Source of the DNA: Limonium bicolor
Lineage: Eukaryota > Streptophyta > Magnoliopsida > Caryophyllales > Plumbaginaceae
Direction: 5' to 3'
Length of the DNA: 64,000 nucleotides
Assembly (NCBI GenBank): GCA_023374045.1
Contig: CM041782.1
Span: 246,541,882 to 246,605,881 of the forward strand
The notes beneath the pieces were generated by a model. The model saw only the letters and a list, made by a program, of their open reading frames with translations, had not been told where the DNA came from and did not search any database. Position numbers and translations under genes: made by a program. Numbering within the stretch: position 1 is the first letter of the stretch; each line of letters starts with the position of its first letter. Below, piece after piece: positions 59,141 through 64,000 of the stretch.

Positions 59141-59744
59141 GGCATGTGAATGTGGTTTTGTCTTGGTCTTCAGAGGCAATGGGTATTTGAAAGTATCCTG
59201 AATAACCATCCAGGAAGCAGTAGTAATCTTGCCCGGCCAATCTTTCAAGCATCTGATCGATGAAAGGTAAAGGGAAGTGGTCCTTCCGCGTTGCGCTGTT
59301 CAGTTTCCTGTAATCGATGCAGACTCTCCATCCCGTCGTGGTTCTCTGAGGAATTAGATCACCTTTGTCGTTGGGGACCACAGTGAGACCTCCTTTTTTC
59401 GGGACCACTTGAACGGGGCTCACCCATTTGCTGTCGGAGATGGAGTAGATTATCCCGGCATCGAGAAGTTTGAGCACCTCTTTCTTTACTACGTCTTTCA
59501 TGTTGGGATTCAGCCTTCTCTGTGGTTGGACTAAAGGCTTGTAGGTATCTTCCATGTATATGTGATGTGTGCAGAAATGGGGATTGATACCTTTGATGTC
59601 CGAAATGGACCAGCCTATTGCCTTCTTGTGGCTCTGAAGGATCTTCACAAGCTGTTCTTCCTGTGTACTTGTTAGGGATGAAGAAATAATAACAGGCAAG
59701 GTATAAAAATCAGAAAGATAAACATACTTCAGATGTGATGGCAA
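59136..59744 (-). CDS. Athila reverse transcriptase, N-terminal half
   Basis: Reads PSHLKYVYLSDFYTLPVIIS, the RT entry region VLKLLDAGIIYSISDSKWVS, VCIDYRKLNSATRKDHFPLP and LDGYSGYFQIPIA, the first RT motifs. It is cut by F directly after TTFTCPY; the other half resumes at 44841. It is one frame off the gag-protease ORF through a small indel near 59750. Confidence 0.92.
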
Positions 59745-59749
59745 TTGTT

Positions 59750-62356
59750 TCAGTCTACGAGAGGGGGTTGTTCAATGGATGGTGGTAACTTCTGAGTGGA
59801 AAGCTCTAATGGTTCTGGTGGTGGGTAGCGTGGTTTCTTGTATGATTTTATTCTATCCAGAGCTGCTACCATTTCGATTGTGTCAGGGTACACTAGTCGG
59901 TTATCACAGATTTCAGATAAAGCATTTTCAAGAGCGTCATTACAAATAATAGCAGATGAATTATCCTGCACAATAGAGTCGACAATATCTATGGAAAAGG
60001 TGTCTTCTAAATGAGCGGGTTTCTTTATAACCTTAGACATGTCGTATTCTAGAGATTCGTTATGCAGCCTTAAAATGATTTTTCCTTTTTCAACATCGAT
60101 TAGTGCTCTTGCAGTTCTCATGAAAGGTCGTCCTAAGATTAAGGGCACCCTAGTGTCTTCTTCCATGTCAATTACAATAAAGTCGCGGGAACACAAAGTT
60201 CCTACAGTAACAATCAAATCTTCTATTATTCCTTTTGGGAATACTAAAGATCTATCTGCTAATTGTAATTGAATAGAAGTTGGTTCGCATTTACCAATTT
60301 TAAGTTTGTTGAAAGTTGAGAGTGGCATTAAATTGATACTAGCTCCTAGATCACATAACCCACTACCACAATCAACATTATCAATTGAACATGGAATAAT
60401 TGGCAAACCTGGGTCTCCAAGTTTTGGAGGAAGACTCTTGAGAAGTACTGCTGACACTTCCTGTGTAAGGTGTACAGTTTCCACTTCCTGCAACGATCTT
60501 TTGTTGGTGATGATATCCTTCATGAACTTTGCGTATATTGGCATTTGTTTTAAAGCATCGGCGAAAGGAATATTGATCGTCAGTTTCTTGAAGTGAGATA
60601 GAAACTTTCCAAACTGTTCATCTAAATTTTTCTTTCTGATTCTATTTGGAAAAGGAAGTGGGGGAAGAATTTTAGTGAGAGAGGAAGGAGTAGATTCAGG
60701 AGACTCCTTCTCTTCGGAAATAATTTTCGTAGGAGGTGGGGCTTCTTCAGCTTCTTCCTCTTCTTCTTCTGGATTTTCTTGAGGTTCATGAGCTTGCGGC
60801 TCTTGATTATCAATTTCATCTCGGGGAGGAGATGAGTTGAGCGGCCTACCACTTCTTAACGTCACTGCCTTGGCCTGTTCCCTTGGATTTGGATTTGGCT
60901 GACTAGGGAAGGCACCAGGTGGCCTTTGTGCAAGCTGTTGGCTGATTTGTTCCAACTGTTGGTTGGTTTGCTGTATTTGGGCTTCAACCCGTCTATTAGT
61001 GGCTTCTTGATCCACGAGTCGGGTATGAGTCGTAGTCATGAATCCTTTCATTAAGTTCCTGAATTCCTCATTTGGATCAGAAGAGGTTGACGATGGTTGT
61101 TGTTGTTGCTGGAAACCTGGAGGGGCACCTTGTGCTCGATAACCTATATTAGAATTTGGTTGAGGTCTGTTCCCCTGATAGGTATTTGAATTGTTATTCT
61201 GCCCTCCTTGGTTTTGATCATTATTCTTCCATGAGAAATTCGGGTGATTTCTCCATGGATAGTTGTTGTTGAAGTTGTTGTTGTAGGAATTACCGGGACG
61301 GTTTCCTATGAAGTTTGCATCCTCGTACTGTCCTTTACCTTCACACTGAGGGGTTTCATGAGGACCGGCGCATATGGCACATCCTTCTGTAGGTGGAACT
61401 GACGATGAACTTGTAGGTGGGGAAGCTATTGTTTTTACAATTTCGTTTTGTGATGTCGTTAGCTTCTCCACCATCTTTGTAAGGGACGAGATCTGAGCCG
61501 ATAAATGATCTGTAGGCTCAACATGGAGTAGGCCTGCTGCTCGTGGCGTTCTGCCTTTGGATCTCGTCCACTGTCTCGTATTGCTCGTCATGGTTTCGAG
61601 AAGGTCCATTCCTTCTTTAGGAGATTTCATCATGAAACTTCCTCCTGCAGAGGAATTGACGAGTAGTCGGTTCCCATCATCCAGACCGTTGAAGAATGAC
61701 AGGCAGAGGGATTGATCGTCAAGACCATGGTGAGAACACTTCATTAGCATATCTTTGAATCTGTCCCATGCGTCGTACAACGTTTCTCCCGGCTCTTGAC
61801 AGAAAGTGTTGATCTCACCGATCAATTGCCTTGTTCTACTGGTTGGGTAGTATTTGGCAAGGAATTTTTGGGCCATTTGTAGCCATGTGGTGATTGATCG
61901 GGAGGGAAGACTTCGATACCACCGGTTTGCTGAATCCGATAATGAGTGAGGAAAAAGTTGTAGTCGGATTCTTTCTTTGACATTGCCGGTTTGGCCAAAG
62001 GAATTGCAGAAGTCTAGGAAGAGACTCAGATGATTTGGGGCTTCATCTGGGTTTGCTCCACTAAACTTGCCTAGATCCCGGACGGCGGTGATGTAGTGGG
62101 TTTTGAAAACCCATCGTCCGGCTTCTTCTGGTGTTAGTTCAGGGAGAACTATAGCTGATGCTCTTCCTTCGGTATTCGGTTGGTGGTAGTCAGAGAGAGC
62201 ACGGTGTTCTGGTTGATTTGCATGGTCCATTTCATTTATAACTTCGTTATTGGCCATGGCTTGGTTTCTCAGGTTTCTTTGTGCTTGTAATAAAGTGCGC
62301 TCGGGTTCGGGGCTTGGGCTGATTGGTGGAGAGCCTCGGGTTCGAGTATTTGGCAT
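59750..62356 (-). CDS. Athila gag-protease polyprotein
   Basis: 868 codons from ATG at 62356. Gag core about residues 75-262 (GRWVFKTHYITAVRDLGKF, FPHSLSDSANRWYRSLPS, FCQEPGETLYDAWDRFKDML). An atypical zinc knuckle CAICAGPHETPQC lies near residue 330, then an Asn/Gln-rich linker and an acidic EEEEEEAEEA stretch. The aspartic protease starts near residue 668 with CDLGASINLMPLSTF and ends with PLILGRPFM. Gag forms the particle; the protease processes the polyprotein. The long ORF is intact, a sign of relative youth. It ends in a frame break just before RT. Confidence 0.93.
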   Translation of the reverse strand: MPNTRTRGSPPISPSPEPERTLLQAQRNLRNQAMANNEVINEMDHANQPEHRALSDYHQPNTEGRASAIVLPELTPEEAGRWVFKTHYITAVRDLGKFSGANPDEAPNHLSLFLDFCNSFGQTGNVKERIRLQLFPHSLSDSANRWYRSLPSRSITTWLQMAQKFLAKYYPTSRTRQLIGEINTFCQEPGETLYDAWDRFKDMLMKCSHHGLDDQSLCLSFFNGLDDGNRLLVNSSAGGSFMMKSPKEGMDLLETMTSNTRQWTRSKGRTPRAAGLLHVEPTDHLSAQISSLTKMVEKLTTSQNEIVKTIASPPTSSSSVPPTEGCAICAGPHETPQCEGKGQYEDANFIGNRPGNSYNNNFNNNYPWRNHPNFSWKNNDQNQGGQNNNSNTYQGNRPQPNSNIGYRAQGAPPGFQQQQQPSSTSSDPNEEFRNLMKGFMTTTHTRLVDQEATNRRVEAQIQQTNQQLEQISQQLAQRPPGAFPSQPNPNPREQAKAVTLRSGRPLNSSPPRDEIDNQEPQAHEPQENPEEEEEEAEEAPPPTKIISEEKESPESTPSSLTKILPPLPFPNRIRKKNLDEQFGKFLSHFKKLTINIPFADALKQMPIYAKFMKDIITNKRSLQEVETVHLTQEVSAVLLKSLPPKLGDPGLPIIPCSIDNVDCGSGLCDLGASINLMPLSTFNKLKIGKCEPTSIQLQLADRSLVFPKGIIEDLIVTVGTLCSRDFIVIDMEEDTRVPLILGRPFMRTARALIDVEKGKIILRLHNESLEYDMSKVIKKPAHLEDTFSIDIVDSIVQDNSSAIICNDALENALSEICDNRLVYPDTIEMVAALDRIKSYKKPRYPPPEPLELSTQKLPPSIEQPPLVD

Positions 62357-62843
62357 GCACAGAAGATAACTTGTGGTTTGTGAGAAACTGCAAAATTAGT
62401 TAGTAAATAAAATAAGAAAGACAGAAATATTGGTTAGGCTGATAAATGTTAGGAGTTAGTATACAGAAATTATAAGTTAGTATACAATGGAAATGAAATG
62501 TTAAGGACAATGGAAATGAAAAGTTAAGGACAATGGAAATGAAAAGTTAAGGACAATGGAAATGAAAAGTTAAGGACAATGGAACGAAATGACAAGAAAT
62601 TTTAAGTTAGTAGTTAGGGACAATGGAAAGAAAGGACAATGGAACGAAATGACAATGGAACGAAATGACAATAATATTAAGATGTTAGAAATTAGTTGTC
62701 CAAAGTCCGAAGTCGAATGTCCAAGTCAGGTCCGAAGTCCGATGTCCAATTCAGATGTCCAAGATTAACAATTTAATAGTATTAACAGATTATTACTATA
62801 TAGCGAGTGAACTACCAGAAACTAGGGAAATTGATGGAATCAA
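62357..62843 (-). other. 5' leader of Athila element E
   Basis: Untranslated region between PBS and gag. It contains a 23-bp minisatellite (62484-62575) and degenerate continuations to about 62670, plus a CCGAAGTCCGATGTCCAA-like repeat around 62700-62762. Confidence 0.7.
62484..62670. repeat. 23-bp minisatellite in the Athila leader
   Basis: Four nearly perfect units of ACAATGGAAATGAAAAGTT plus AAGG, starting at 62484, 62507, 62530 and 62553. Shortened ACAATGGAACGAAATGAC units follow to about 62670. Confidence 0.85.
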
Positions 62844-62863
62844 TCTCCCCGGCAACGGCTCCA
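62844..62863 (-). other. Primer binding site of Athila element E
   Basis: Minus-strand TGGAGCCGTTGCCGGGGAGA, six bases from the 5' LTR. Resembles the Asp-tRNA-type site reported for Athila/Calypso elements (recalled). Confidence 0.75.
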
Positions 62864-62869
62864 AAAACT

Positions 62870-64000
62870 TGTTGGGATAAAACTACACTATAATTAATAT
62901 AGAATTATAACAAACTAATAGGCAAGTGTACCTATTCGTAGTAGTAAAACAAGTGTCGTATCCACAAGAAGATTGTTCAATTATCCTAGTTTAGGTAGTT
63001 AAAAGAAAACTGTAAAAGGGGTTTAGCCGGAGGCAAGCTTGATTTGTTGTTGGATTATTAAAGAAATAATAAAAACAGTAAAAACAGTTGTGAATTAAGT
63101 GGATGGAAAATGTGCTAAGGAAGGTGTAATCGCCCGAATATAACTCAGATAATATTATAATCCTAGTTTGCTCTTATTTGTCTGTTAAGAATTTTATCTT
63201 GTGGCCTTTCTAAATCATAGATAAGGACAGCTCTTAATTAATTCATTAAACTTCTTACAATCAGAAAAAGTCTAAAATCATTAATTAGCTTTAAGTGAGA
63301 ATTCTTTTATAACAGCGATGGATTTTATCTGCTAATCAAGGAGATAATATCTAACGTTTGTCTCTCTTTGTGGTCTATTCTCTAATTTTACAAAATCATT
63401 GAAATTAGAGAAACCGTAAATGAGTAAAAATGATCAGTTCTTAAACATTTAATAATAGAGAGAGACAAACAAATATTTATAAGCAAACTCGGTATTATAA
63501 ATACGCTGAGTTATTTTGGGTTAAACACCCATCCTAAGCACAATTATGAGATTACTCAGACATTGACAGAAATAAAAACAGAGTAGAGACTGAAATATTC
63601 ATTACTCAGGAACTGCCTGCGAATAACGGGTCTGCACTCGCCTGCCTCTTTTCTCTCTTTGTAAAATACTGCTTCTGTTTGAGTTCGTACGTGAATGAGG
63701 TGAAATGGTAAAAATAAATAAAAGATGGAGAAGTGTGGTGATACGGGAGGAATTAAATGGAAGAGAATGGAGTGTGGAGCTGTTTGTGATTTCTTCAGCC
63801 TCTGGTCGTACGTTGTGTATTTTTGCAGTAATGGTGTTGGGTTTATATAGAGAATTGAGGAGGCAGATCCGTACGTATTTAATTGATTGCAGTTGATTGC
63901 AGTCTGAGTGCTTCATTTATTGCAGAGGGGACAGAGAGCTGGAGTGATTTATGGTAGGCGGTGCGGCGGAGTAGATGGATAACAGAATCCATTTGCAGAA
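62870..64000 (-). repeat. Right (5') LTR of Athila element E, partial
   Basis: Matches 39558-40680 closely from TGTTGGG; the rest lies outside the window. TATA box at 63842-63849. The ORF at 63602-63916 crosses the TATA box and is not called. Confidence 0.92.
63842..63849 (-). promoter_or_regulatory. TATA box of the Athila 5' LTR
   Basis: Minus-strand TATATAAA in the same context as at 40527-40534. This copy would drive the element's own transcript. Confidence 0.65.

Larger units (their letters stand above)
39558..64000 (-). mobile_element. Element E: Athila-type Ty3/gypsy retrotransposon, interrupted by F
   Basis: The left (3') LTR is complete; the right (5') LTR runs out of the window. 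The minus strand encodes gag-protease, RT, RNase H and integrase in Athila style (DLGAS protease, FMDDFS RT motif). The PBS is of the Asp-tRNA type described for Athila/Calypso elements (recalled, not searched). Element F is inserted inside RT. Without F the internal region is about 7.2 kb. No env-like ORF is seen between integrase and the 3' LTR. Confidence 0.92.

Noticed and set aside
1..64000. tRNA, rRNA or intact host genes
   Set aside because: No cloverleaf-like or rRNA-like segment was noticed, and the only host-type protein sequence is the AlkB domain inside element F.

Overview
The window is a plant nuclear repeat region, almost certainly from a flowering plant with many retrotransposons. 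The evidence is Athila and Tekay-type chromovirus Ty3/gypsy genes, initiator-Met-tRNA and Asp-tRNA type primer sites, GT-AG introns, and five nested or adjacent LTR elements. No free-standing host gene is visible. Assignments rest on reading translations and repeats by eye; no database search was run. Element letters A and C to H are mine.

Layout, left to right. 1-4042 is a truncated or solo LTR (G). 4043-4928 is unassigned. 4929-8193 is the 5' part of LTR H. At 8198-21501 a complete non-coding element (A; about 4.1 kb LTRs, 5.15 kb internal region, TSD GTGTA) sits exactly at the junction between H and LTR C. From about 5621 to 28487 the H and C pieces form a tandem array of a chimeric unit of about 4.53 kb: H+C, H'+C', then the start of H''. 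A second non-coding element of the same type (D, 28488-39488) follows. Its right LTR breaks off into a short inverted piece of its own LTR start. An Athila element (E, minus strand, 39558 to beyond 64000) is inserted there. Inside its reverse transcriptase gene sits an autonomous Tekay-like chromovirus (F, minus strand, 44847-59135, TSD GTACG).

F encodes gag, protease, RT, RNase H, integrase and a chromodomain, with several one-base frame breaks. A, D and F share the same primer binding site and polypurine tract, so F-like proteins could mobilise A and D in trans (inference). The gag-protease junction of F can be read in frame only if three introns are removed. The third intron carries a sense-oriented, intronless AlkB-type 2-oxoglutarate/Fe(II) dioxygenase domain, a captured host nucleic-acid demethylase or repair domain. 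This is the most interesting object in the window.

Two further signals cut across families. Every LTR type here carries a tandem array, mostly of 70-73 or 83-85 bp period, whose palindromic core sequence differs between families while both arms change together. A stem-loop about 91-105 bp from the LTR edge shows compensatory base changes between A, D, F and H. Many reading-frame breaks and LTR differences are one-base indels, so some damage may be assembly error rather than biology.
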